From Talinum fruticosum (taxonomy: Eukaryota; Streptophyta; Magnoliopsida; Caryophyllales; Talinaceae): a DNA stretch of 64,000 bases. Shown here piece by piece: positions 1 to 10,660 of this stretch. Made by a program: the position numbers and the translations under genes. Each line of letters begins with the position of its first letter. Within the stretch, counting starts at the first letter, position 1. The notes beneath the pieces are model-generated. The model worked only from the letters and a program-made list of their open reading frames with translations. It was not told where the DNA came from and made no database searches. Location of the stretch: positions 3,410,001 through 3,474,000 of the forward strand of contig JAITYX010000054.1 in the NCBI GenBank assembly GCA_021018815.1. The letters run 5' to 3'.

Positions 1-741
1 AAGTCATTGTACTTTTTCTTTTTCAAAAAGTGTAGCATAATTCAACTCTTGAGGATTCATTTTTCCAAAAGAAAAAGAAAGTGGTTGCAATTGATAAATA
101 CTAACTTTGACAAATAAATGAAGGTGCTATTTTGGAGGGTTCATTTTTTTAATTTTTTTCTTGGCTTAACTAATGTGATTTGCTTTGCACTTGATGATTT
201 CAAAAAGAAGCAAATAAACATGCATCTCTACCTAATATATTCATGGGAAGACAAGAGAAGAGAGAGGTGAGGTGAGAGTTTAGAGAGGAAGGCAAGTATG
301 GGGAGAGGTGCATTACTGAAAGAGGGATGAGGGAGGGGGACTTCAAACATAGAAAGGAATGAGAGAATGTTTGAGTGTTGGAGACATTATTTTTCATCAT
401 TTAGACTATTATTTTTCATGTAGGAAACATAAATCTAAGGGCTTTTATAGTTGTAATTTGATTTGGAAGCTCGTGTTTGGTATGCACTAAAAGTATGTCT
501 TTTATAAGGAATGTAAATATACTTATTTTTTAATTTATAAATTTTATTGTGATTGTGGTGGAAGGGATTAATTGGCTAGCATCGATATATACGATCGATG
601 TGGTATGGCCCGAAAATATATATCTTATTGTGGAACTCGAATCAATTGTGTTGTGGTTTTCATGTTGGGGTTTAGTTCCCATGAGAGCATGTGATTGTTA
701 TTATATGCAAATAATGTGTATGCTTTTATATAATAGTGTAC
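1..741. other. AT-rich DNA without a recognisable gene
   Basis: No reading frame here resembles a known protein. The stretch is AT-rich with a purine-rich run around 240-370 (many gagag and ggagg words). It forms the left flank of the Mutator-like element that starts near 742. The last 13 bases (729-741, tataatagtgtac) recur with one mismatch at the other end of that element. Confidence 0.6.
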
Positions 742-935
742 GAGTGCTTGAATGAATTTGCCCTTAAAGTGTTCGAAAAATGCAATTTTGTCTCCAAGCT
801 GTTTTTTGTTTAATCGTGCCGTTAATTAAGTAAAACTATGCAAAATTTACCCTCGGGGCCCACAAAAATCGTTTTTGCCGTTTTTAAGTATTTTTCATTT
901 ATTTTCTAGGCGGTATTGGGTTTGGGCAAGTTTTA
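742..935 (+). repeat. Left terminal inverted repeat of the MULE
   Basis: About 190 bp matching, with scattered substitutions, the reverse complement of the right end. Long TIRs of this size are typical of MULEs. The match fades after the gggtttggg word near 920. Confidence 0.85.
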
Positions 936-1939
936 AAAAGGAAAAATAAAAAAATTGCTTTTGTATTCCCTCCAATCACTTTATTTCCTATCAAATTTGT
1001 TCACTCCTTCCCAAGTCGGTCATTATCTCCCTCTCTCTCGTATCTCTAGGAAGTTCAAAGTGGTTCTCTATTAAAACCCTAAATTTCGACCAATGATCGT
1101 TGAAGAAGGGGTAGTGAGCAAAAAAGGAGGCTTGTTGAATTCTAGGGATCATCAGGTATTCTTTTTACCAAGAATGGTGAAATGTGGGTTTTATTTCGAA
1201 AAATCATAATAAACCAAGAAATTGAATGTAGATTGTTGGAATTCGATTTTTTTAAAGCATGCGGTTAAAACTTTATATTGATTCAAAATTCAGCCGTTGT
1301 GACAATGTGGGATTTCTCTCTCTTCTCTCTGTTTTTTGGCGAAAATAATGATATTTCTTGAATGACATAAAGGAATTTGAGCAATGATGTTTGGTAAGGT
1401 TGGTGTGGTTATAAATCACGGTGAGGAATTTGAGCAAGGGTCATTCCTAGTATATTGTGAGGGGAATGCTATGTATATGATGATGTGGACCCCGATTATT
1501 GGATTGTGGATGACATAAAGGAAATGGTTATAAAGTTAGGGTATGAAGAGAAGAGAATTAGAACTACAATTGAGATAAAACTTTCGCGGAGAGTTTTGTA
1601 GCCATTGAGAGAGATGAACAAATTTATGATATACTTGCTATTGTTGAACTAGCAAAATTTTGTTGAGTTATGCTTGAACATAATGATGCGAGTTGATAGT
1701 GGAGAGAATAGAGGTAAGGATGTTTAAGATAAGGGTGACTTTATAGAGGGTGATGGAACCACCCTTTTGATGACGTAGAAGGTCCGTCTCGATGATGATA
1801 ATTGGATGAATTTAGATGATGAAGATGATGAAAAATGTGTTAAGGCGGGGAACAAAAAAAAATATTAATTGAGGGAAGATGTTTTGAAAAATATGCAATT
1901 AATTAATGAGAACAATGCAAATGCAACTCGACTTGGAAC
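936..1939. other. MULE 5' region without a clear ORF
   Basis: Between the left TIR and the recognisable transposase. It contains pyrimidine-rich leader-like sequence near 1020-1070 (ctccctctctctcg) and, from about 1380, many gatgatgat/gaagatgatg words that could encode an acidic N-terminal part of the transposase. Stops in all frames prevent a firm call. Confidence 0.4.
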
Positions 1940-3870
1940 ATGAATCGGATTATGCAGAGAGCCCTTCATCCGAGTCAACATGAAAATGAAGACTCAAAGA
2001 AGAGAAAGAAAAATAAGAGGATGAAGTACCTTAGATATAGGGCAGCCAAGACCTGGAGGTTGGGATGTATTTTGTTGATAAGAATAAATTTAAGAAAGTT
2101 GTGGATGATTATAAGATATTTAGAGGATACAATTTGAAGGTTGGAAAAAGTGATAAGGGTAGGTTGAATTACTATTGCTCAATAGAGAATTGGGAGTGGT
2201 ATGTTCATTATTCTTACTATGGGGTAACTAAGACTTGGCAAATTAAAACTATGAGAACACCACATACATATATCCCATTTGGTGTGGACGGGGGACAGAC
2301 AAGGATGAACACTACCTAACTTGCTAGTGAATACATAGAGACTTTTAGGGTTATGTGTACTTTGAGGGTAAGGGCTTTCCAAGTAGTTGGTTTTAAGGGA
2401 AAGAAATTACAAGCCCTCATAGTTTATGTGCTTAAGGACTAGAAATTTGGCATTGACAAGCATTGTTGGAGACTACAAAGAACAGCTTTGGACTCTTAAG
2501 GGATTATATGTGGGGATTATACATATGAGGCATTCAAGCGAGAGGATCAACAATCAAATTTACAACAATCAAAACTCGGGAGGGCTATATTTTGAAATCA
2601 TTGTACATGTGTGTGGGGAGCTTGAAAAGAGGATTCTTGGCGAGAATGCGAGCAAGTGTTGTCCATATATGCATGTTTCATTAAAGGACTATGGAATAGT
2701 CAAGTTTATGTGGCGATAGGCAAGGACGCAAATAATCGGATGTATCCTATAGTTTGGGGTGTATCTCGGGTGGAGAATTATTTTTCTAGTTGGTCATGGT
2801 TTACCAAGTACTTAATTGAAGACTAACATATTGGTGATGGGGATGGCTGAGTTATAATCTCTTATTACATATTTATTGATTTATTTAAATTTTATGCTTG
2901 TATTTTTATAAAATGTATTACTAACATTGTTTTTTTAATATGGTCTTATTGATACTATATGAACTCTCTTGCCAAAATGTGAGCATAAACTTTGTGTTAG
3001 ACATGTTTATACTAATTTGAGGAAGACTTGGAAAGGATTGGTGTTGGGATGCCTTTTGGAATCTTGCTAAGAGCACAAATGATATGCATTTTAATAAGTA
3101 TAAGCGGGAAAGTCTGGATGGAATCATTTAGAGAAAAAGGAAAGTTGGATGGAACCATTTAGAGAAAAAGGATCCTAAACATTTCAAGAATTTCTTTTCC
3201 ACCACAGTGAAGTGTTGACCATAACATGGCGTAAATCTACAATACTATTGTTCCGAGTTAGGTACAAGCCAATTCGGACAATGCTTGATGATATACCTAA
3301 CCAATTCGGACAATGCTTGATGATATTTATAAATTTGTGATGGATATGATTGTTAAAAGACAAAGCTGGTCGTCATCTTTAGATCATCCAATTTTCCTTA
3401 GAATCATCACTAAGTTGGAAACCAAGAAAGATCGGTCCGGATTGCATCGAGGCTAGAAATGGGTTGTATAGTGTTAAGCATGGGATAGAAGGGTTCATTG
3501 TTGATATGAAAGAAAAAGTTTGTTCTTGTTGGCATTGACAATTGAGTGGTATCTCATGCCTCCATGTTATATCTGTCATGAGGCTTGAGAGGTTAGACTC
3601 CGGGAACTATGTTGATAAGTGTTACAAAACCGAGATGTTGAGGAACACATGTACACATATTCTCTATCCCTTTAATGGTAAGGACATGTGGGAAAAGACA
3701 AGTGGGGAGCCAATCACTGCGCCAAAGTTCAAATATAAGAAGCAATTGAATTAATCGTGGAAAAGATGGCTTGAAGGAGAGACAAGGACTCGCGGCAAAG
3801 TGTCTAAGAGAGGAGGTGTAGTGCGAGTGTCCTATTTGTAGTTAAGAAGGGCATAAGCTGTTTGACATGC
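1940..3870 (+). pseudogene. MuDR-type (MULE) transposase, broken
   Basis: The pieces occur in family order but in shifting frames. At about 2060-2280 is the N-terminal MuDR domain (FVDKNKFKKVVDDYKI, then a Y-x-C...W and QIKT region followed by HTY). At about 2690-2830 is the MULE catalytic domain (GKDANNRMYPIVWGV, then SWSWFTKYLIED). At 2960-3040 follows a CEHKLCVRH-like stretch with LRKTWKG. At 3500-3570 a SWIM-like zinc finger is recognisable (C-x-C, then LSGISCLHVIS), followed by the C-terminal block with NPF/GKDMW-type residues to about 3750. A cysteine/histidine knuckle remnant is near 3815-3870. In the family this protein cuts and joins element ends in the nucleus. Several stops and frameshifts make it non-functional as read. 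Confidence 0.85.
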
Positions 3871-5269
3871 CCTCATAAGGTATCCCTATCTAACTTGGTG
3901 TTAAATTTCGATGTTATGATATTTATAATGTTGATTATAAACCAATCTTCAATGACATGATGCACCTGTACATGCCAAAGGAAGAGACACATGAGGTCCA
4001 TCTACAAGGAGAAGTCTAAGGACACATAAAGCCAGCCGAAGGTGCTTCAAGAGCTAAGCTCCAAGTATGGTTAGATAGTTTAATGAATTAACTAAAGAAT
4101 CTTATAGTTGTCACTTATCCGCTTGTTCCGAAGCTTCCTCTCTACGAGTTGCTCACACAACAATCTACCTTGAGATTCTCAACGACTGAAACATGTGAAG
4201 AGAAGAAAAGGACCTCAACTCTTGTGAATTGCCATCTAGGGAGCCTTTCACAAAAGAAAAGAAGTGGACCCCTTCAAAGACAAGGTTTTCTTCTTTCACT
4301 TTAATGTCACTTTTGAGAAGATCCGGTAGGATGAGGAAAGTTTTATTTCCAACAAAGACATGTTGTCATTAATAAATGACAGGTGTTGGCAAATGTAGCG
4401 AGTATATGTATTAGGGTAAAGTCAATTCTCTTTTGGACAACATTGGTTTTGCGAGTGAAATGCTCAATCTTCTTTTTTGACAAAATGTATAGTACAATTG
4501 ATTTGTCATTTTTGGGGGTATATGTGTAAAGGGTTTTGGGCGGTTTATCCTTTGAAAACAGCTTATCATTTGCAATGACAATGATATTGCTTTATTTGTA
4601 AATTTCCATTTATTTGTGAATATGCTTTTCATGTTTTTACCTTAGCAACGGGAATAGAAAATGGTATTTGTAGAGTATTTTAATTTTTGATGGGCTTATT
4701 GATTATGTGTATGTTGCACGGTAACAAAAGTGGGAGCTATTAGAATAAAATGCTATTTCTAAGTGATTATTGTCTTTATAGAGTTTTTTTTTTTTTTTGG
4801 GTATTTGGTGGATGTTGTTTCGAGTATTCTAGCTTTGCTTGCTTACTAGTTATCATCTTCAACATCAATGTCTGTAGGGGTAACATATACATTCATATAT
4901 TGTACTCTAGCTTTGCTTGCTAGTTTAAAAAGAAAAAAAAATGTTTCTCCTAACTCGGAACTATTGTGCCACAAGATCGTCTTCCTTTCGGTATTAAAAT
5001 GCTCATTTCATAAATTATAAACACATACACTTACTCACAACATAAAATAAATTATGCATTAACCTTTAAAGCATTATATAAATCAAAGTTAACATTCTCT
5101 CCTTCCCCCTAAAAAGATACATTTCTCCAACACAAAAATTTACAATTCACCTAAATCGGATCAAATTTATGAAATGTATTCTCCAAAATTCACCCATCCA
5201 TCCAACACAAAATATATTCTCCAAAATCGGATCACATTACCCATTCCTAACCCACAAATGCACCTACCA
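3871..5269. other. MULE internal spacer between the two genes
   Basis: AT-rich DNA with no frame I can assign. It has a poly-T run near 4780-4797 and two near-identical words (tctagctttgcttgctta / tctagctttgcttgctag) at about 4828 and 4906. Short open frames here have no family resemblance. Confidence 0.5.
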
Positions 5270-5689
5270 ATAACTACTCTTCCCTTTTGCAACTAACCCA
5301 AACACAATGGCGATCACAACATCATCACAACCATAATCATCCTCTCTGTTCATATATTTGTTTACCTCCATTTTCAGCTTTTTATTCTTCCCCTTCAACT
5401 TCCTCAATTCTTCTTTCTCTGCTGCTCGCTGCTGTTCGTTGCTTCAAATTTTGGAGTTCTTCGACATCTCGACTAAAGACTTCATTTTGCACAATAGTCC
5501 TACTACCATCGATCTTATGTGGTCATAAACAGAGTCATCCACCCATTCAAAATAATTGCAACCCCTAACCATTTCATACCTCTTGTACCTCGCGAACCTC
5601 TTTACAGGATTCTTCGTTGTCATGCTTGTCAAAATTATGCATTTCTTCCCACATTTGCATCGCCTTTGACAATCGAAAAGCAGGGACAA
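5270..5689 (-). pseudogene. Small GRF-type zinc-finger protein gene inside the MULE, broken
   Basis: Reading leftwards from 5689, the frame begins with a CKCGKKC motif and runs on through TSMTTKNPVKRF and GCNYFEWVDD. This is the order of conserved residues in a GRF zinc finger (C-x-C-G, T-x-x-N-P-x-R-x-F, C-x-x-F-x-W). The third zinc ligand appears as Tyr (RFARY) where Cys is usual. A helix-rich stretch (GLLCKMKSLVE) follows, and the frame stops at 5444. Further left, in other frames, a charged coiled-coil-like segment and a short hydrophobic segment (VVIAIVFGLVAK) continue the layout of small plant GRF proteins. No ATG precedes the finger in frame; the frame could begin at TTG 5689. The function of these small proteins is unknown. 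It is antisense to the transposase. Confidence 0.7.
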
Positions 5690-5934
5690 GATCGGTATGC
5701 ATGAATTGGGCTTCGAGCAGTGGAACTTGACATATTTTCCCTAAATGTAGTCGATTTTTAATGAACTAAAAACCCCTAAACCAATTTCGAAAATCACCCT
5801 TGCCCTCCCTTCCAAATCGATCTCTCCTTCTCTCTCAAACCCTACTTACTCTCGAGTTCGAAAAGCTTGCATTTGGAGCGAACTACCTAAACACTTCCTC
5901 TACTCTTTTAATTCCAAATAAATGACTAATCCCG

Positions 5935-6139
5935 CTCGAAACCTACCCAAACCCGCCAAACCACCACCTAAAAAATAAATGAAAAATACTTAAAACCGAC
6001 AAAAATCAATTTTTGTGGGCCTTGAGGGTAAATTTTGCATCGTTTCACTTAATTAATGGCACGACTAAACGCATAAACAGTTGGGGGCAAAGCGCATTTT
6101 CCGAACACTTTAAGGCCATATTCATCCCAAGCACTTTTG
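5935..6139 (-). repeat. Right terminal inverted repeat of the MULE
   Basis: About 200 bp, inverted copy of 742-935 with substitutions. It includes aaaaatacttaaaaccgacaa and the terminal block ending near caagcac (6128-6134). Confidence 0.85.
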
Positions 6140-6254
6140 TATAATAATGTACATCCCGATTAATGCAAATAGTAAATGATTGTTTTACTCGATATAAATG
6201 ATGTTTTTGATGTAAATAGTATGTTGGTAATGGTGGAAACCATATGTAGAAACC

Positions 6255-8320
6255 ATAGCTGGAACCGGACCGAGCTTCCCGCGAATCGGCGAAAGGGTTT
6301 AGAAAACTTTTAAAGAATGATTAGGGTTTTCAAGATGAAACTTTAGAAAGTGGGGATGAACCTTTTATTAAGATTTCGAATTTTATTAACTACGATTTAA
6401 AGCGAATTAGGCAAAGTTTGAATGACGATTTTATATTATTTTATTTTGATAATTATTTTAAGAATTTTTGGGATATTATTTCTTAACCAAAAAATAGAAT
6501 TAGGGTTCATTGAATCGCGCACGAGGCTTTAGGGCCAAATTGGTGTGAAAATACCGATTTGGACCGAAGTCCCGCTCGCTGACACTCGGTGCAGGCGACA
6601 ACTTGCACCTAGTGGTGGCCAACATCGGCCAGGGGCAAAGGCCGAGACAGTCATCCTCGGCCTCGGCTTAGCGAGATCCGGAACCCCTTTTCTACCTTGC
6701 GGTTAAAAAATAGCCAAGATGTAATTTAAATAGAAATAAAGCAAAAAGAAGAGTCGCCAGTCGGTTTTTAGTAATGAAAAACTAATTAAACATAAAAATA
6801 AAATTTACCCTTCGAATCTTAGTATGGGAAAATTAAGACTGAAGTGACTCCATCGGTCTTTGAAATGAGAATCGGATTCGGGGCGAGAGTGGGAAACATA
6901 GGGATAAACCCTTCCGTTACGTCCAGTCCTAAGACGACCATTACTAATTCGAGTAGTGAATTTACATAATGTCTAAACACAAGCACATAACATGAAGTAC
7001 GAAATTAAAGCAACCAAACATAAATGAAAGCGATGAAAGGCAAATAAAAGGAAAGCGGTAAAGAAAGAAAGCGAAACGGAAAAGAAAAGCGGAAAGAAAA
7101 GAAATCAAAAATTAAAAGATTACATCGAGGAGGAGGAATTTAAATGCAATTACATATCGAAACCACAATATGGAAAGCGATAAAAAGTATAAAGTAAATA
7201 ACCGTAAGAAGTCGAAAGTGAATCTAGCGCCCTTAGGTTGTCCCACCTATCGATCCGGATCTTGAATCCGGATTTGGTGATGCGATGGTGGTGAATAGAG
7301 ACAGACTTTTTGTGAGTTTTGAGTATAGGTAGGTAGGTAGAGGATGTATGAATGATGGAGTTTTCGGGTTTGGATGTGGTTTGAATAGGGAGAAGAATAT
7401 GAGTAAGTCGAAAAGTTACCAAGAAACCGAGAATACAAATGGGAGTATTTAGTAGCTCTTAATCGAGTTTCAGCAGCGTGAAGTCGAGGGGATGAGCCAT
7501 TATTGGAATGAGAGCAAAGGCTCTCTATTTATAGGGAGAGGTTAGGTCAAGGAATGACCTAAGTTTAGCTCTCGGCCGGTCGTCCAAAATAGGGTACAAA
7601 GCTGGGCGGGATATTGTGAAGATTGAAGCGGATAGAACCGGGATAAAACCGGATAAAACAATGGTAAGGGCGCCGACCACCAAAGGAAATTCTAGGGTTC
7701 CGAGCCTTTTAAGCTGGACCAGGATTCCTTGGGCCAAAACACAACGTTTTGAGGCGAAATCGGTGGTAGGGGTCATTGGCCATGTTGGGCTTTTCTAGGG
7801 TTTTGTGCCCTTTCCGTATTGCCCGGGAGTCTTGACCAAAACACGGCGTTTTGAGTGAAATTACCGGTAAAGGGTGCCGACCATGATATGCTTTTCAAGG
7901 GAATTGTGTGCTCCTAGTCTCGGGTAGACTGTCTTGGAGCCAAAACGTAGCACTTTAATGCTTGTGACCATGAAATGCGACATCTAACGTTGTCTTAAGG
8001 TCTTCGACTCCTTGTCCGGTTGGACTGAAGTGGAATGCGAGTGTTCTAAGCTTGGAATTCCTCGATATGCGATCTTGGACTCCGTTGTCTCTGGAGGCTT
8101 GGCCCGGACTTGGACTGTCCAGAAAGAAAAGGGGTTTTTAGATCAATCCAAGGCAAAAGGCTATTTATTTGGTGTTAAGGGGTTTTTGTCATTTATCGGC
8201 TTCCGTCGCACCAATCAAACTCGATCCGTGATCCAAATCCTCAAACAGGACTCTGGATTTCATCATCGGACCAACAAATAAATAAAATAGAAAAGACATG
8301 ATACTTTCTAGGTGTCTATG
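6255..8320 (-). repeat. Tat/Ogre-like LTR (element on the minus strand), left copy
   Basis: About 2.07 kb that aligns end to end with 59675-63141 once a 1.5-kb insertion in the latter is set aside. Shared blocks include ggggatgaaccttttattaagatt, ttagggccaaattggtgtgaaaa and ctccatcggtctt. On the minus strand it should start with TGTAGAC(A/G)CC, the usual Tat start. Here it reads with two transitions (catagacacc; plus-strand end at 8320). Divergence from the right copy is considerable by eye, so they are either very old or not a simple pair. Open frames inside (for example at 7150-7800 and 8012-8281) have no family resemblance. Confidence 0.75.
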
Positions 8321-8725
8321 GTTAGCCTCCACTTTGACCGAATTTGAAAGACGAAGGTCAAAGTTGACACTAAAGGAACCCGGTACTTGTGTTGCTTTGG
8401 AATTTGATTGAATTAATATGTTGGAAATTTGGTATCTTGAACTCTAACGGGGGCCTGGACTTGACTAGCGAGTCCGAAGTTCAAGTTGTTGATTCCTAAA
8501 CTTGGCTATCGAAAATGTTAAAGCTCGGATTAGTGTGCCTAAACTTGACCATGTAGTTAGTCCGAAACTTGGTGAGGGAGCTTAAACTTGACTCGAGTAG
8601 TAAAGTCCGAAATCCAGTTGGGGGCTCGAACTTGACCTTTCTTGGATTTGAAGTTCGACTGGGTATGCTTGAGCTTGGCTCGTTCGGTGTCCTGAAGCTC
8701 GGATGAGGTGCCTAAACTTGACCGC

Positions 8726-8733
8726 GTACTTGG
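8726..8733. repeat. 8-bp target-site duplication of the hAT MITE (left)
   Basis: gtacttgg, identical to 9366-9373 on the other side of the 632-bp element. Confidence 0.9.
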
Positions 8734-9365
8734 TAGGGGTGAGCACGACTGATAGGTACCCTAGAACCGAACCGGAACCGGTCAAATGGTTATGGAACCG
8801 GAACCGTTCAAACGGTTCGGGTAAGGTTCCTAAAATTTAGGAAGCTGTCAAATAGGTTTTGTTTCCAATTCCAAAAATCAAACCCTGAAACCGGAACCTA
8901 AAACCTTTCGGATAGATAATTTTTTCGGAATTTTCGGTTTTTAGTTTGTAAATATGAGACCGTGTAATTTAGGTTTAATTAGTTTGTGATTCATGATTTT
9001 TACTCTTTAAATGCAACGAGAAGCGTAAACTAATGTTTTGCTTCTTGTTTCCTTTTGCCTAGGATTTTTAAGTTCTCTTCTAACTCTTCGTGTGGAAAAT
9101 TAATTTGCTATTTATTAATACTTGAAATGTAATTAATCTAAGAATATATAATTATTAAGGTCTTAATTTTTTTATAAAAATAATGGTATGGACAGCGTAC
9201 CACTGGAATCGGAAGGGGACCACGAGGTTCGAGTTCGAGTTTCTAAAATTCAAGAACCGAACCCCGAGGTTCCGGTTCAAGTTCCTAAAATTCAGGAAAT
9301 AGTCAAACAGAGTTAGGTTCGGGTTCCCAATTTTAGGACAGGGTACCCGTAACTACTCATCCCTA
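8734..9365. mobile_element. hAT-type non-autonomous element (MITE), 632 bp
   Basis: The ends are imperfect inverted repeats: taggggtgagcacgactgat...ggtaccct at the left and, reverse-complemented at the right, tagggatgagtagttacgggtaccct. The element is flanked by a perfect 8-bp direct repeat, gtacttgg (8726-8733 and 9366-9373), the duplication length of hAT elements. The interior has repeated ggaaccgg/ggttccggtt words, common in plant hAT MITEs, and no ORF. Confidence 0.92.
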
Positions 9366-9373
9366 GTACTTGG
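9366..9373. repeat. 8-bp target-site duplication of the hAT MITE (right)
   Basis: gtacttgg, identical to 8726-8733. Confidence 0.9.
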
Positions 9374-9604
9374 TTTGAAGCTTGGTTGAAACTTTTCGCA
9401 CTAACAGTTTTGTTAGCTTATAATCTAGTGTAAATAGTTGCAAGTGTTACCTAGAAATTGTCTATAGCTAATTCATGTTTTAAATTGTTTTCTTGACTCG
9501 TCCGTGGGGAGGTCTCGAAGTCTGGCGTTGTGTGTTTGAACTTTGATCGCTGCTGGGTCGCAAGTTTTATGGAAGGATGTCCGAACCTTGTCCACGGTTG
9601 GGCC

Positions 9605-9792
9605 TAAAGCTCGACGGAGTTGTGTCCGAACCTTGACCACTGTTGGGCTCGAAGCTCGACCGAGTTATGTGTGAACCACGACCACTGCTGGGCTTGAAGC
9701 TCGACCGAGTTGTGTCCGAACGTTGACTACTTGTTGGGCCCGAAGTTCGACTAAGTTGTGTCTTAACATTGACCGCTGCTTGAGTCCGAGAC
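9605..9792 (-). repeat. 45-bp tandem repeats encoding a 15-residue repeat
   Basis: Four units of about 45-46 bp, each starting aag(c/t)tcgac and containing gagttgtgtccgaac. Read on the minus strand over 9567-9803 they give an open frame with a repeating S-S-F-x-P...G-x-G-S-D-T/I-T pattern. It has no recognised family. It is probably a 3' UTR repeat of the gypsy element and not a gene, although the 45-bp period keeps the frame open. Confidence 0.7.
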
Positions 9793-10254
9793 TCGACTTC
9801 CATCCATTTTCGTCAAAATAGGACGAATGCTTATCTTTATGTAGAAATTCTTGCCTATATTTGGTCGTTGGATGTAACACCGGAATCGTAATCGTATTTA
9901 ATTAAATTAACTTTATTTACGGTTTTAATATTGTTTAAGAGTAGTGAGCGAGTGCGAGAATATGAAACCGAATTTTTTTTTTAAAAAAATGGCGAGCAAA
10001 TTTAAACATCGCAAATAATAATCAATAGTTTGAATAAATTTAATAACTATGCAAAAAAATGTATATACACTCGAATAATGTAAAATTGTGTCTCAAACAT
10101 GGTTTATTTATAAATAAATAATAAGTAAATAAAAAAGTTAGAAAATATGTAAATATAAGCAAATAAAAATGGGCCAAATGTGTGGTTAAATATTTAACCA
10201 TGTGGGAAAAATTAATAGTGAGAAGATATGAATATAATAGAATTTAGAAGAAAA

Positions 10255-10660
10255 AAAAAGAGATGAAGGTGCTAGTAGTATCGGGAGAAGTCGGCGAAGG
10301 GGGCTTGTAAGCCAAGCCTAACATATTCTTCCTCCATCCTTCTTTTGCCTCTCCTTCCTCATCCCCCACCACCTTGTTGCCACCGCTGGCCCCTACTTGT
10401 TGCCACCCGGTCGCCGCGGCGCCCAGCCACCACCCTACGCCTTCGAGCACCTTTTCTTCTCTCCTCTTTGCTGCGTTCTGCGCCAAGCACGGGTTGTTCC
10501 GCCTCCGGCTGCTACCGTCGCCACCGGACTAGGTTGGTGCCACCGTCCCCTTGCCGCCGCGACACCGTCAACCAATGCTCGCCATCGCCGCCCAACAACC
10601 CAGCTCCGCCGCCGGACCTTCCACCACCCCTTTTTTCGCATCTAGCCCCTTTGAGGTATA
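10255..10660. other. GC-rich, pyrimidine-rich island inside the solo LTR
   Basis: A sharp change in composition from AT-rich to C-rich (many ccgccgcc and caccacc words). Proline/arginine-rich frames are open on both strands, as expected from composition alone. It may be the transcribed leader part of the LTR. I do not call a gene. Confidence 0.45.

Larger units (their letters stand above)
742..6139 (+). mobile_element. Mutator-like element (MULE), decayed, with long terminal inverted repeats
   Basis: The two ends are inverted copies of each other over about 200 bp. The left end (from about 750: cttaaagtgttcg, then ttaattaagt, aaaatttaccctc, tttttaagtatttttcatttatttt) matches the reverse complement of about 5935-6130. 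Directly outside lie near-identical direct repeats, tataatagtgtac at 729-741 and tataataatgtac at 6140-6152, which fit the 8-11-bp target duplication usual for MULEs. Between the ends are a broken MuDR-type transposase gene on the + strand and a small GRF zinc-finger gene on the - strand. The element is 5.4 kb. The termini are uncertain by a few bases because the two outer ends do not align perfectly. Confidence 0.85.
8321..9872 (-). other. 3' untranslated region of a Tat-like element, rich in degenerate tandem repeats
   Basis: Between the left LTR and the solo LTR. It carries loosely repeated words such as tgcctaaacttgacc, gaagctcgg and tccgaa at irregular 60-80-bp spacing (8440-8730), then a cleaner 45-bp array. 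A hAT MITE interrupts it at 8734-9365. Tandem repeats upstream of the 3' LTR are known in Tat/Ogre elements. Confidence 0.55.

Noticed and set aside
200..400. Minus-strand ORF of 66 codons
   Set aside because: Low-complexity Ser/Leu-rich reading of a purine-rich stretch; no support as a gene.
7525..8281. ORFs inside the left Tat-like LTR
   Set aside because: Not conserved as open frames in the right LTR; no domain.
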